Source: Paracoccaceae bacterium
Lineage (GTDB): Bacteria > Pseudomonadota > Alphaproteobacteria > Rhodobacterales > Rhodobacteraceae
DNA length: 64,000 nucleotides
Direction of reading: 5' to 3'
Assembly (NCBI GenBank): GCA_003605175.1
Contig: QWDA01000010.1
Location: 1-64,000, forward strand
Shown: in pieces, positions 1-6,954 of the stretch
Position numbering within the stretch: position 1 is the stretch's first letter
Layout of the letters: each line of letters begins with the position of its first letter
Position numbers and translations under genes: made by a program
Notes under the pieces: model-generated
The model's input: only the letters and a program-made list of their open reading frames with translations
What the model was told of the DNA's origin: nothing
Databases searched by the model: none

Positions 1-334
1 CTGCTCGGGGCATGACGGTGACACCAACAGCGGCCAGTCCGTCCACGTCGTCGGCAGATCACCTGACAGCCGTCACTGCGAAAACAGAAAACCGTTCCCA
101 CGCCCTGACTTCTTCAGCAGCCTGCTAAGCCGTCTTGTTTGCCGCTCGCATTGCCAGACCGTGCGAGAAGCTGGCGCATGACGCGGGGCTGATGGCCGCA
201 ACTTGCTTTGTCGGCTCCCCCTCCGCTCCGCTCAGGTCTCCCCCAACAAAGCGTTGCAACCGCCCCGACGCACACGCCGGTCGCATCTGCATCGGCTGGC
301 ATGGAGCTGGCCCAATTCAACAAGGAGACTTGAA
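1..334. other. Left edge of window, no supported gene
   Basis: No convincing coding region is visible here. One plus frame is open from base 2 to a stop near 181 and another ends near 126; either could be the tail of a gene that begins outside the window, but their composition (Ser, Arg and Cys rich) does not look like a protein I recognise. The last bases contain the ribosome-binding site of the next gene (AAGGAG near 322). Confidence 0.4.
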
Positions 335-592
335 ATGACGAACGAAAACGAAACCAACGATCAAACGAAGAGCACAGGCGCTCGCCCGAAATTCCGGGCA
401 TGGCTGGTGCAGGACACGCCCGAAGGTGAAGCCCACTGGACAGAACTGTCCGGCCTCTGGCCCACCAAATCCGGCAAAGGATTCAAGGGCAACCTGACCA
501 CGCCGATTGCCGCCACCGAAGGCCGCCTCGTTATCCTTCCCGCATCTTTCAAACCGGGTAAGGAGGCCGCATCTGATGAAGCTACTTCTTGA
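335..592 (+). CDS. Small conserved mobile-element protein, function unknown
   Basis: An 85-residue protein. The ATG at 335 follows AAGGAG by about 8 bases, which favours it over an upstream in-frame ATG. The first 16 residues are polar (Asn, Glu, Thr). The rest has the pattern W..LSGLWPTKSGKGFKGNL...P..GRLVILP, which resembles short proteins found on rhizobial and rhodobacterial plasmids and ICEs, but I cannot name a family. Its 3' end overlaps the next gene by 17 bases, so the two are probably translationally coupled. It is the first gene of a four-gene cluster of small proteins. Confidence 0.7.
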   Translation: MTNENETNDQTKSTGARPKFRAWLVQDTPEGEAHWTELSGLWPTKSGKGFKGNLTTPIAATEGRLVILPASFKPGKEAASDEATS

Positions 593-935
593 TAACCAGA
601 CCAAGAAGCTGATCGAGCAGGGTCGCGCAACAAGCGCGGCCCAACTCGAAGGCCTCGATGAGCCCGACCACATGCCGGTCGTCAAGCTCTTCACCCCCGA
701 TGCGAACTGCACCTGGCTGATATCGGAGCTTGATCCCGATGATCCCGATCTTGCCTTCGGTCTTTGTGACCTTGGCTTCGGCTGCCCCGAACTTGGCAGC
801 GTGCGTATCAGCGAGATCGAAAGTGTCCGAGGTGCCCTTGGCCTTCCCGCCGAGCGTGACCGGTTCTTTACCGCAGATCGCAGCCTGTCGGCCTATGCCG
901 AACTTGCCAGGGCGAACGGGAGGATCATCGCATGA
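576..935 (+). CDS. DUF2958 domain protein
   Basis: A 119-residue protein that fits DUF2958 over its whole length. The family signatures are DHMPVVKLFTPDANCTWL (about residues 29-46), ELDPDDPDLAFGLCDLG and a C-terminal ERD..F. TAAGGAGG lies 9 bases before the ATG. DUF2958 proteins are a common part of plasmid and integrative-element backbones in Proteobacteria, next to mobilisation and antirestriction-type genes; their biochemical role is unknown. The gene overlaps both neighbours (17 bases upstream, 4 bases downstream), so the cluster is an operon. Confidence 0.88.
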   Translation: MKLLLDNQTKKLIEQGRATSAAQLEGLDEPDHMPVVKLFTPDANCTWLISELDPDDPDLAFGLCDLGFGCPELGSVRISEIESVRGALGLPAERDRFFTADRSLSAYAELARANGRIIA

Positions 936-1162
936 CCTATGAAGTGCAAACACTCACACTCTGCGATGGCTGGGTGAACACCTGGTTCGTGGAATACGCG
1001 ACAGGCTGCCGCTATCCCGAAACATTCGCTACACGAGAAGCGGCGCAAGCCGCTCTCGAAGAGTTCTTCGCCGAGATCGATGAAGAGATCGCAATCGGGC
1101 AGCGTGCTCCCGATGAGGGTTACGACTGGGATGAATTCCGTGTCGTCGAGGTAGGTGCGTGA
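932..1162 (+). CDS. Small conserved protein of the DUF2958 cluster
   Basis: A 76-residue protein starting in an ATGA overlap with the DUF2958 gene. It contains GWVNTW....ATGCRYPETFATREAAQAALEEFF, which suggests a short beta-hairpin followed by an acidic helix, and it ends in an acidic tail (DEGYDWDEFRVVEV). I recognise it only as a companion gene often seen beside DUF2958 in mobile elements; no function can be assigned. Its stop codon overlaps the next start by one base. Confidence 0.68.
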   Translation: MTYEVQTLTLCDGWVNTWFVEYATGCRYPETFATREAAQAALEEFFAEIDEEIAIGQRAPDEGYDWDEFRVVEVGA

Positions 1163-1458
1163 TGGGACCATATCAGTCGCACCACATCACATGGGAAGGG
1201 ATTGCCATCGAGATACGATGGAATCCTACCCACTATCGAGGCGATGACTGCGAGATTGCGCATCTGGAGCTCCGAACCGAACCGTGTCAGCGTTTACCGA
1301 TGACTGAAACCGGATATCGCTCCCACTTCGTACATCGTGAGCAAGTCGAGTCACACGGTGGCCCAGTCCCCTATGTCGAAGCGTGGCTGGCACACGATGC
1401 CCGTTCCCGTGAATGGAAACGCTACGTAGAGGAGAGCAAGCAGATGAGCTTGTTCTGA
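1162..1458 (+). CDS. Small hypothetical protein closing the DUF2958 cluster
   Basis: A 98-residue protein. I chose the ATG at 1162, which overlaps the previous stop (TGATG); a GTG three bases upstream is the only nearby alternative. Visible features are an IAIEIRWNP strand, the pair IAHLELR and a basic-acidic C-terminal helix ending SLF. Companion proteins of this kind lie downstream of DUF2958 genes in other mobile elements, but no function is known to me. It is the last gene before a 226-base gap. Confidence 0.65.
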   Translation: MGPYQSHHITWEGIAIEIRWNPTHYRGDDCEIAHLELRTEPCQRLPMTETGYRSHFVHREQVESHGGPVPYVEAWLAHDARSREWKRYVEESKQMSLF

Positions 1459-1474
1459 TTCAGTCCTTCAAAAA

Positions 1475-1514
1475 GCAAGAGGCGCACTGTCATGAGCAGC
1501 GCGCCTCAATTTGC
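1475..1514. terminator. Hairpin after the DUF2958 operon
   Basis: GAGGCGC (1479-1485) pairs with GCGCCTC (1501-1507), and GCAA/TTGC can extend the base of the stem. There is no U-run on the plus side, whereas AAAAA at 1470-1474 would give one on the minus side. It is therefore a weak or bidirectional transcription end for the four-gene cluster. Confidence 0.4.
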
Positions 1515-1526
1515 GTCTTAACGAAA

Positions 1527-1560
1527 CGATACAATTATATTACCTTTTTTGAATGTATCG
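1527..1560. promoter_or_regulatory. Inverted repeat in AT-rich promoter region
   Basis: CGATACA (1527-1533) and TGTATCG (1554-1560) form a perfect inverted repeat around an AT-rich core, about 125 bases upstream of the gene at 1685. The spacing is wide for a single dimer site, so it could be two half-sites or a cruciform. It is a candidate operator, on sequence symmetry alone. Confidence 0.4.
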
Positions 1561-1684
1561 CGTCAATTGATCTCGGCATTGCCTGAATCGACATCTGCCT
1601 GACCAACGATCATCGCGAAGGGGTTGCCCTGACGCAGCCTGCAGGGTTCGATGATGCAAAACGGGTTTAGAGTGCAGGATTTCC

Positions 1685-2518
1685 ATGACGAATTCACCGA
1701 TCATCGATGACAAGGAGCGCGAGAATATCCGCTGGAGGCTACAGCAGTATCAGCAGCGTCACGGCGAAATGGGCGTGCCCAAACTCTACGAGCACATGCG
1801 CTACCACTTGCGTGAGATCAACATCGACCTGTTCCATCTCGATCTGCGTTCACTGCAGCGCTTCATGCGTGATGATGTCCGCACGGCCGACGAGAAGGTC
1901 GTGCGCTATAGAAAGTTTCTGGAGATCGTCTTTCCGAAATCCGACGGCTTCGGAGAGGACTTCGTTAACCTGCTGCGCGAGAAGATGGTCTTTCCCGCCA
2001 GCGTGCAAAACGGAACCATGGAGTATGAGGAAGACGGCGAAATCATAGAGCTCATCACGGCCGTTTCCTTCGATCAATTCTATTGGCGTAAACCCCTCAT
2101 CGACTACCAGGGCGTCTATGATGTCGAACATTCCGGATACGGTGCGGAAGTTCCCGATCCCGATCCCGATACCGCAAGTTCGAGAAGGTATGTCTTTCTG
2201 CCTGGTGCGTCCGAGCAGACGCTGCGTGTATTTTCAATGACGCGTTTTGATGGCGGCGAAGGCGAAGAGCCGCAGTACTTTCACGAGAGCTCGAATCTCG
2301 CATTCATGAAGTGCGGCAGAGGCCAGTTCCTATTGGCCTCCGTTGCGTTTGAGAACCTAGGGTTCACACTACTACGCGATACGACGCCCGATGATGCCGA
2401 CATACGAACTTTACTAAGCGGGCATGTCCTTCAGACCATAGCCCCTGAAACAGGACAGGACGGCATCGGGCAGGTGCGCTTAGTCAAAATCGACGGACCC
2501 GAGTTCCCGAGAGACTAA
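1685..2518 (+). CDS. Hypothetical protein, possible HTH-like N-terminus
   Basis: A 277-residue protein that I do not recognise. The first 85 residues are strongly helical and basic (ENIRWRLQQYQQR..., LRSLQRFMRDD), resembling a small DNA-binding helical domain, but no clear helix-turn-helix can be pinned down. Residues 110-277 look like a beta-rich domain (ITAVSFDQFYW, RRYVFLPGASEQTLRVFSM, GQFLLASVAFENLGFTLL). There is no signal peptide or membrane segment. It stands alone between the DUF2958 cluster and the mobilisation region, with an inverted repeat upstream. A regulator of the element is one possibility, without direct support. Confidence 0.65.
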   Translation: MTNSPIIDDKERENIRWRLQQYQQRHGEMGVPKLYEHMRYHLREINIDLFHLDLRSLQRFMRDDVRTADEKVVRYRKFLEIVFPKSDGFGEDFVNLLREKMVFPASVQNGTMEYEEDGEIIELITAVSFDQFYWRKPLIDYQGVYDVEHSGYGAEVPDPDPDTASSRRYVFLPGASEQTLRVFSMTRFDGGEGEEPQYFHESSNLAFMKCGRGQFLLASVAFENLGFTLLRDTTPDDADIRTLLSGHVLQTIAPETGQDGIGQVRLVKIDGPEFPRD

Positions 2519-2769
2519 CCGCAGGGTCGTCTAGGGACGAGGCCTCGCTAGTGCGCGGCAGTCCGTCCCGATCCGTTTGAACCCGCGAGGCAAGCTACTT
2601 TTTGATGGCGGGTAAGAGCGTGTCCAGCTCTTGTCCAGTCGCAACATTCAGGGTAAAAATGAATGTAAATCAATGGGATCGCTTGCTGAGCGCGGGATGC
2701 AGTGCAGGCGTTAAGAAATCCCTAATCTTGTTCCGATATCATTAGCTGAATAGGTCGTTTTCAGAGCGA
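2519..2769. other. Non-coding region with inverted repeats, candidate oriT
   Basis: No gene is supported. Three small symmetries stand out: the palindrome CGAGGCCTCG near 2538; AAGAGC/GCTCTT at 2614-2619 and 2627-2632 with a 7-base loop and a direct repeat TGTCCAG (2621, 2632); and ACATTCA/TGAATGT at 2644-2650 and 2660-2666. Relaxase genes of this type normally have their origin of transfer just upstream, and inverted repeats beside the nick site are usual. The nick itself cannot be placed by eye. Confidence 0.4.
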
Positions 2770-2771
2770 TA

Positions 2772-3138
2772 CAAGATGTGCGCGGTCATACCGCGCCATC
2801 TTGGGAAGGGGGCTAAGAGCTGCCCCCGTTCCATCCCCCGCTCGTGTGGTGAGACCGTAAGAGAGACGAATCGTCCCCCTTGTTCACACCACAGCAGCAT
2901 TTCGTTGCTGCACCACGACCGAAGAGCCTTCGTGCCCTTTGGAAACCTGAGCAGGAGACTTCGCTCTCCTACAACCATCGACCGGACCTTGGGAGACATG
3001 CCTCTCCCATCCGGACTGAACCCATGCACCAGGGCATTCGCACCCTGGACGGCGACCAAAAGGGAGACTTCGGCTCTCCTCTTGGAACTCCATCGACCAT
3101 CGTTTCGGCGTTGGATCACGAGCAGGAAACGGTCCTGC
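2772..3138 (+). ncRNA. Chain of about ten hairpins upstream of mobC, candidate structured RNA
   Basis: Nearly every base falls in or next to a hairpin. Stems are: 2772-2786/2790-2803 (14 pairs, one bulge); 2804-2813/2822-2832; 2845-2851/2887-2893 enclosing 2865-2868/2872-2875; 2894-2899/2906-2911; 2920-2924/2928-2932; 2953-2958/2965-2970; 2982-2986/3010-3014 enclosing 2991-2996/3003-3008; 3029-3034/3043-3048; 3056-3059/3082-3085 enclosing 3063-3067/3075-3079; and 3122-3127/3133-3138. Three stems repeat a GGAGA/TCTCC design, two of them with TTCG loops. Orientation is assumed from the mob genes starting 39 bases later. It could be a large non-coding RNA, a long leader of mobC, or part of the transfer origin. 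Confidence 0.5.
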
Positions 3139-3176
3139 AGCCGGTGGCCTACGAGAGGTGAAACCAGGAATACGCT

Positions 3177-3530
3177 ATGGCTGGCAGCGGCAGTGAAAAT
3201 CGACAGCGCCAACACGTCATTCAGGCGCGCGTGAATGAGCAGCAGTTCAAGCTCATCAAGGCGCAGGCCGAAGCTGCCGGTCTGTCTGTGTCCGCTGTAG
3301 TCTGTTTCGCTCTCTTCGATCAAAACCCCATTCGCGCCTCCCGTACACCGCCAATCGATCGCGAGGCTGCTGCCCGTGTGATGGCGGAACTCGGGCCAAT
3401 TGCGTGCGCCATGAGGCAGGCTGCCGAGACCGGTGATGTCGATCATCTTTCCGAGACCATCATCGCCGCGCAGCGCGACCTCGCTGAAATCCGCACGGTG
3501 ATCATGTCTGCTTTCGGGAGGACGCCATGA
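3177..3530 (+). CDS. mobC: MobC-like relaxosome accessory protein
   Basis: A 117-residue protein. Residues 14-50 (VIQARVNEQQFKLIKAQAEAAG, SVSAVVCFALF) have the strand-helix-helix pattern of a ribbon-helix-helix DNA-binding domain, as in MobC/TraJ-type accessory proteins. The C-terminus is helical. AGGA lies about 8 bases before the ATG. The gene overlaps the relaxase start by four bases, which is the usual arrangement for relaxosome pairs. Such proteins bind the transfer origin and help the relaxase open the DNA. The symbol describes the role and does not claim close homology to RSF1010 MobC. Confidence 0.75.
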   Translation: MAGSGSENRQRQHVIQARVNEQQFKLIKAQAEAAGLSVSAVVCFALFDQNPIRASRTPPIDREAAARVMAELGPIACAMRQAAETGDVDHLSETIIAAQRDLAEIRTVIMSAFGRTP

Positions 3531-5179
3531 TCCTCAAAGGCAGCAGCCGCGCAAACGGCGCCGATCTCGCAACCCACCTCATGAACGGCTACGACAACGA
3601 GCGTGCCGAACTCGGTCAGGTGCGCGGCACCATCGCCGATGATTTGCACGGCGCCTTTGCCGAAATCGAGCTGATCGCTTCGGGAACACGAGCGCAAAAG
3701 CCACTCTTTTCCCTGTCCATCAATCCCCATGAGGCGCTGACGCGCGAGCAGTATTTCGAGGCGATTGATGCCATCGAAACAAAGCTGGGTTTTGAAGGCC
3801 AGCCGCGTGCCGTCGTCTTCCATGAAAAGGAAGGCCGCGAGCATTGCCATGTCGTCTGGTCGCGCATCGATGCTTCCGAAATGAAGGCGATCACGGACTC
3901 ATTCTACAAGTCCAAGCTTTGCGACATGGCTGTCGTTCTGGCCGAGAGATTCGGGCACGAACTCCCCGAAGGGCTCAAGCAATGGCGCGATAAAAACCGC
4001 AAGTTCGAAGACAAGCTTGAGGCCACGCTCGCGGAAAACGTGAATGCAAAGAAGACCGGCATCAGCCCCGAGCAGCGCCGCGAAGAAATCACGTCGGCGT
4101 ACATGCAGGCGGACAGTGCTGCGGCCTTTGTGAACGCGCTCGAAGAGAAGGGCTATGTGCTCGCCAAGGGTGACAGCCGCGCCTTTGTCATCGTCGATAA
4201 GTTCGGCGATGTGCACAGCCTCTCGCGCTACGTGAAGGGTGTCAGCGCTAAGGACATCAAGGCGCGTTTGTCAGCGCTCGATGCTAGCCGCCTGCCGTCT
4301 GTTGATCAGGCCAAAGAGCAGGCGGCCGCCCATCTTGCTGCACAAGAGGAACAGCTGCGTGAGCAGCAGGATGTGCAGCATGGCCGTGATGATGACCATG
4401 GGCACGATCGGCGCGATCGCGATCATCGCCTCGATGATCAGGATGATGATCGGCATGATGATGATCGTCATCGTCGCAGCATCGATGAGAAGCGCGGAGC
4501 AATGGAGCGCGTGCAACGGGATCGGCGTCTTGCGTTTGTGCAGGCCGAGCAGCAGGTGCTGACCCGCCATCAGGACGAAAAACTCGCCCTTGATGCTGCA
4601 CAAAAAGCGGAGAGCGGCGGGCTCTTCTTCCGCATGCGGACGCGGGTTGCCGAGCTAATCGAGAACCGCCCCGCGCTGCATTCCGTGCTCGGTCATATCA
4701 CCGAAAAAGTCGGGCTTGATCCGCGTGACCGGCATCGCCTGGAACAGGAAGCGCTTGCCCGCCGTCATGGGCGCGAGCGCATGGCACTGGCAGGCAAGAA
4801 GCGTTCGATGGAAAAGACCGAACAGCGCGAGATGGCTTCGTTTGAGCGCGATCTCAGGCGCGAGGCGCTGCAAAGAATGCTGCGCCAGGAGCAGCTTCGT
4901 GCTGCAGCAAAAGCGGAAGGTCTGGAGGTGCGGGAAACATCCGCCGAAGCCGAATTCCTGCGCACCGATCCACGCCTTCTCGAAGAGGGCGCCTTCGGTC
5001 GCGCGTTTAACGAAGAAGCTGCAGCAATCGAAGCCGATGATGGTGGCGATGATCGTGGTGAAGGTGAGGAAGAAGGTGGCCGCAAACCGCGCCGCAGCTG
5101 GAAACAGCGCGGTCAGGACAAAGGCCACAGGCACGGTCGCGGACGCGGCAATGGCTACGGGTTTAAGCGCGGGGAGTGA
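3527..5179 (+). CDS. Relaxase/mobilisation nuclease (MobA/VirD2-type)
   Basis: A 550-residue protein. The N-terminal 200 residues fit the relaxase fold: an early tyrosine in HLMNGY (Tyr22, candidate nicking residue), then HEKEGREHCHVVW with His99, His106 and His108 forming the metal-binding three-histidine motif. Relaxases nick oriT and stay covalently bound to the transferred strand. Residues 284-321 are an unusual run of His, Asp and Arg; the remainder is a charged coiled coil rich in Arg, Glu and Gln, with a basic tail (KGHRHGRGRGN). It overlaps mobC by four bases and converges with the next gene, leaving a 3-base gap. No coupling protein or mating-pair genes are seen, so the element may be mobilisable rather than self-transmissible. 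Confidence 0.88.
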   Translation: MILKGSSRANGADLATHLMNGYDNERAELGQVRGTIADDLHGAFAEIELIASGTRAQKPLFSLSINPHEALTREQYFEAIDAIETKLGFEGQPRAVVFHEKEGREHCHVVWSRIDASEMKAITDSFYKSKLCDMAVVLAERFGHELPEGLKQWRDKNRKFEDKLEATLAENVNAKKTGISPEQRREEITSAYMQADSAAAFVNALEEKGYVLAKGDSRAFVIVDKFGDVHSLSRYVKGVSAKDIKARLSALDASRLPSVDQAKEQAAAHLAAQEEQLREQQDVQHGRDDDHGHDRRDRDHRLDDQDDDRHDDDRHRRSIDEKRGAMERVQRDRRLAFVQAEQQVLTRHQDEKLALDAAQKAESGGLFFRMRTRVAELIENRPALHSVLGHITEKVGLDPRDRHRLEQEALARRHGRERMALAGKKRSMEKTEQREMASFERDLRREALQRMLRQEQLRAAAKAEGLEVRETSAEAEFLRTDPRLLEEGAFGRAFNEEAAAIEADDGGDDRGEGEEEGGRKPRRSWKQRGQDKGHRHGRGRGNGYGFKRGE

Positions 5180-5182
5180 TCG

Positions 5183-6022
5183 TTAGGTTATGCGCAAGTC
5201 TTCAAGGACGCCCTCGGCTAACTGTCCGTCTTCGAGCCTGGCGTCAGGTTGAAGCTTGGTGAGCGTTTCTTGTACGACGCGGTTGTGGTAGATTTTCATC
5301 CAGTTGAGTTTGCGGCGGACGGAGGAGTTTACTGCCTGAGGTAGTCTTGTTTCGATGAGCTGTTTGTGTTCGACAAGAAAGGCCAGCCAGTCTTCGAAGT
5401 CAGGTTCAAAAGCGATGGAGCTTGCCCGCAAATAATCGATATAGTGAAGCCCGGCTTCATCCTCGACGAGGATGTGGCTTAAGTATTCTTCTTCCTCTTC
5501 GACGGTGTGCTCTTCCCGGCGTAGTCGCTCATCTTCGCGAAGGCGTGCGAGCACATCCTCATGGACGACAATCCGCGGGTATATCACCTCGCTGCCTTCC
5601 ATCTCATAGGCTTGTACCAGGGCTGGACCGAATATCGGGCCATCAAGATTCGTACCGACATGCATATACCCGACGGTCATGGCGCCGCGTACGAGTATGT
5701 CCGCATTCAGGCAATCAATTTGGATATGAAGTAGGTCCAAAAGCTCCCAATACAGAGCGCCGATATAGTATTGGGTGTCGATGGTTCTGACGCGCACGAT
5801 GGCATCGGACATGATCTCTGCCGTTACTTCGCTATGAAGTCTTAGCTCGTCCGATCTTGTAGCAGGAGTGATATCATCACCTTGCGAGACTTGCCTGAAT
5901 ATCGAGAGGAACTGCGCGATCTCGGGGCCGCTCCTTGTATTCAGCAGGCTGCGAAACCCCAAAATATCAAAGAAGGTGACAAGGCACTCTTCGTATCCGG
6001 GATCGGTCTGAAAATCTGTCAT
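5183..6022 (-). CDS. Class III nucleotide-cyclase-like protein in abiE operon
   Basis: A 279-residue protein. Residues 17-23 (FFDILGF) match the first metal-binding Asp motif of class III adenylate/guanylate cyclases, and MSDAIVRV (Asp73) sits where the second metal Asp is expected. RGAMTVGY and IFGPALVQAYEMEG...YPRIVV (about residues 110-150) resemble the later strands and the helix that bears substrate residues. Uridylate and cytidylate cyclases of Pycsar phage defence use this fold, so a signalling role in defence is plausible, but no effector with a cyclic-nucleotide domain is nearby. It starts 14 bases after abiEii on the same strand, so it is probably the third gene of that operon. A truncated second copy lies at 7869-7994. 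Confidence 0.55.
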   Translation of the reverse strand: MTDFQTDPGYEECLVTFFDILGFRSLLNTRSGPEIAQFLSIFRQVSQGDDITPATRSDELRLHSEVTAEIMSDAIVRVRTIDTQYYIGALYWELLDLLHIQIDCLNADILVRGAMTVGYMHVGTNLDGPIFGPALVQAYEMEGSEVIYPRIVVHEDVLARLREDERLRREEHTVEEEEEYLSHILVEDEAGLHYIDYLRASSIAFEPDFEDWLAFLVEHKQLIETRLPQAVNSSVRRKLNWMKIYHNRVVQETLTKLQPDARLEDGQLAEGVLEDLRIT

Positions 6023-6036
6023 GACTGTTCGCTTTG

Positions 6037-6954
6037 TTACCTGAAGAGCGCTTCCAGCATCTCTCCTTGTTCTTCGTGCTTGCTAGGGTTCTCGGATTTC
6101 AGGGTTTCTATGTTCTGCAGTTTCCAACGGACTGCAGGCAGTCCGTCGGCTTTAGGGGTTCCGATTAGTGAAAAATCAGGTGCGCCCTGATGCAATCCCC
6201 GCAGGAACTCCTGCGCGTTCGCATCCAGTCTAGAGCGAAGGTCGGCAACCAATTGTTCGCGCGTGGCGATGAGGTCGGTCAGCGGCACGGGCGTCTTCGT
6301 CATGCCTTCGAACTCACGGGTGTATGGCTGATCGAGATCGATCAGGTTCGGGTTCAGGAGTTCATGCGGCGGGCGCTTGGCGCTCGCCACATAGACAAGA
6401 AACGTGCGGAACAGAGGATCAGTCAGCCCCACGTTCTCGTAGAGCAGTTTCACATCATACAGATCACGCGGATGCTGACGGTCAGTGGCTGCGCATAGCT
6501 TGCCGCCATAAAGGTCTTCAAATGAAACAATCTGGATTTCAGCGGAGCCGAAGGCGTCTTCGACCGCCTCGGTGACGCTCATCACCTTAGGGTCATGCAC
6601 AACGCCGCGTGTCACAGGAGAGGTTTCGATTTTGATCGTGGCAGCGCCGAGACTGACCTGCACGCGGGTAGGATTCTTGCCACCCCCGTCTATGCGTCGC
6701 ACCTTCGCATCAGGGATGCCGGCATCGATTGCCTTGGCGATCCGCTCCAATGCGTCATTGATCTCGGCAAGGCTTTCGGCGCGATCTTTGATCGGCAGGT
6801 AGGTCAGGTCGATATCGACCGACAGGCGCGGCAGGTCACGGTAGAACAGGTTGATTGCCGTGCCGCCCTTAAGCGCAAGTATCTCTTCCTTGGCGACATA
6901 CGGGAGTATGCGCACAAGAAGTTCGACCTGGCCTTCATAAGCTTCACGCGCCAT
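6037..6954 (-). CDS. abiEii: AbiEii toxin, nucleotidyltransferase
   Basis: A 305-residue protein, typical for the family. LKGGTAINLFYRDLPRLSVDIDLTYL near residue 30 is the GS/GG-x(n)-DxD nucleotidyltransferase motif of AbiEii toxins; further family blocks are ...SFEDLYGGKLCAATDRQHPRDLYDVKLL around residue 145. AbiEii toxins are type IV TA toxins that inhibit growth when their antitoxin is lost; some members act by modifying tRNA. It overlaps abiEi by 11 bases, the standard antitoxin-first order. Its operon continues into the cyclase-like gene. Confidence 0.9.
   Translation of the reverse strand: MAREAYEGQVELLVRILPYVAKEEILALKGGTAINLFYRDLPRLSVDIDLTYLPIKDRAESLAEINDALERIAKAIDAGIPDAKVRRIDGGGKNPTRVQVSLGAATIKIETSPVTRGVVHDPKVMSVTEAVEDAFGSAEIQIVSFEDLYGGKLCAATDRQHPRDLYDVKLLYENVGLTDPLFRTFLVYVASAKRPPHELLNPNLIDLDQPYTREFEGMTKTPVPLTDLIATREQLVADLRSRLDANAQEFLRGLHQGAPDFSLIGTPKADGLPAVRWKLQNIETLKSENPSKHEEQGEMLEALFR

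Noticed and set aside
2772-3138. Hairpin array as a CRISPR
   Set aside because: Hairpins differ in sequence and spacing, there is no uniform repeat-spacer pattern and no cas gene is near.
2742-3446. Long minus-strand and plus-strand open frames across the hairpin array
   Set aside because: They overlap mobC and the hairpins, have no recognisable domain, no good start signal and biased composition; they are by-products of the structured region.
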